A program made the position numbers and the translations under genes. Shown here piece after piece: positions 5,402-5,755 of a stretch of 5,755 nt of DNA. The DNA is taken from contig JAGCMR010000149.1 of assembly GCA_017646305.1 (NCBI GenBank), positions 1 to 5,755 of the forward strand, written 5' to 3'. Below the pieces are notes generated by a model. It was not told the DNA's origin and searched no databases. It saw only the letters and a program-made list of their open reading frames with translations. How positions within the stretch are numbered: position 1 is the first letter of the stretch; each line of letters opens with the position of its first letter. Origin of the DNA: Spirochaetaceae bacterium (lineage in GTDB: Bacteria; Spirochaetota; Spirochaetia; Treponematales; Treponemataceae).

Positions 5402-5755
5402 ATGAAGAACGCAGGAAAATACAAGCCCTTTGGAAAGATTCCACTTGTAAATCGCCAATGGCCAGATAAGGAAATTACCCAGCCACCTATTTGGTGTTCC
5501 GTAGACTTGCGGGATGGAAACCAAGCCTTGGCCATCCCTATGGGAATTGAGCAGAAGCTGGCCTATTTTGACTTGTTGGTAAAGCTAGGTTTTAAGGAAA
5601 TTGAGGTAGGCTTTCCCAGTGCCTCACAAACTGAATACGACTTCTTGCGTCGCCTCATCGAAGAAAACCGCATCCCAGATGATGTTACTATCCAGGTATT
5701 GTGCCAAGCCCGTGAGGAGCTGGTAAAACGAACCTTTGAGTGCCTGAAAGGTGCC
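5402..5755 (+). CDS. leuA: 2-isopropylmalate synthase, N-terminal part (cut by window edge)
   Basis: LeuA condenses acetyl-CoA with 2-oxoisovalerate (3-methyl-2-oxobutanoate) to give 2-isopropylmalate, the first committed step of leucine synthesis, in the cytosol. The 118 visible codons begin [20 protein letters not shown]. They contain [16 protein letters not shown], with the D-x-R-D-G-x-Q motif at 35-41 that carries the catalytic Arg37 and metal-binding Asp38 of the HMGL/DRE-TIM family. KEIEVGFP (65-72) follows, with conserved Glu68. The YKPF...RQWP...[15 protein letters not shown] pattern is that of the longer type 2 enzymes, as in actinobacteria and some proteobacteria, rather than the enteric type. 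The rest of the TIM barrel and the C-terminal leucine-binding regulatory domain lie beyond the edge. The gene is preceded by a leucine-codon attenuator, so its expression should rise when leucyl-tRNA is scarce. Confidence 0.95.
   Translation, partial: MKNAGKYKPFGKIPLVNRQWPDKEITQPPIWCSVDLRDGNQALAIPMGIEQKLAYFDLLVKLGFKEIEVGFPSASQTEYDFLRRLIEENRIPDDVTIQVLCQAREELVKRTFECLKGA

Noticed and set aside
5214..5402. T-box riboswitch or other leucine-sensing RNA upstream of leuA
   Set aside because: The leader is too short and lacks a specifier loop and the T-box consensus; the Leu-rich reading frame explains the terminator better.
5333..5404. An in-frame ATG at 5333 that would extend LeuA by 23 residues ([10 protein letters not shown]...)
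   Set aside because: The extra codons are made of the terminator hairpin and its T-run, there is no ribosome site before it, and the ATG at 5402 has an ideal AGGAGG and fits the family start.

Overview
The window looks like bacterial chromosome with moderate, roughly mid-40s percent GC by eye. It holds five protein genes, a short leader peptide and two divergent promoters. The mix of a long M16C (PreP-like) peptidase, ClpB, a tocopherol-cyclase-like protein and a type 2 leuA would fit a Treponema-like spirochaete. That assignment is a weak inference; a clostridial or other anaerobe cannot be excluded without a database search.

Positions 1-5050 are read on the minus strand. In transcription order they hold a 1056-residue M16C zinc metallopeptidase (5050-1880), a small unrecognised protein of about 70 residues directly behind it (1864-1652), a 170-bp gap with a large imperfect inverted repeat (1531-1622), a 364-residue protein resembling the tocopherol cyclase / AttH lipocalin-like family (1481-387), and the N-terminal 99 codons of the ClpB disaggregase (299 to the window edge). 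The peptidase and small gene look like one transcription unit. Whether the cyclase-like gene and clpB have their own promoters is not clear.

Positions 5051-5755 are read on the plus strand and belong to leucine biosynthesis. A near-perfect housekeeping promoter (TTGACA, 17 nt, TATAAT) leads into an 18-residue peptide, MTYSVFYLLLADSLSVLP, with three consecutive CTA leucine codons. A short stretch with mutually exclusive pairings follows, then a strong intrinsic terminator, an AGGAGG ribosome site and leuA (2-isopropylmalate synthase). This is the full layout of a ribosome-mediated transcription attenuator.

The most unusual point is promoter geometry. The leader-peptide promoter and the divergent peptidase promoter both have a 17-nt spacer, and both -10 boxes end exactly six nucleotides before the ATG. 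Each message would therefore begin at or next to its start codon, and neither start has a Shine-Dalgarno sequence. leuA and the small gene, which lie inside transcripts, do have one. clpB may have a weaker version of the same arrangement.
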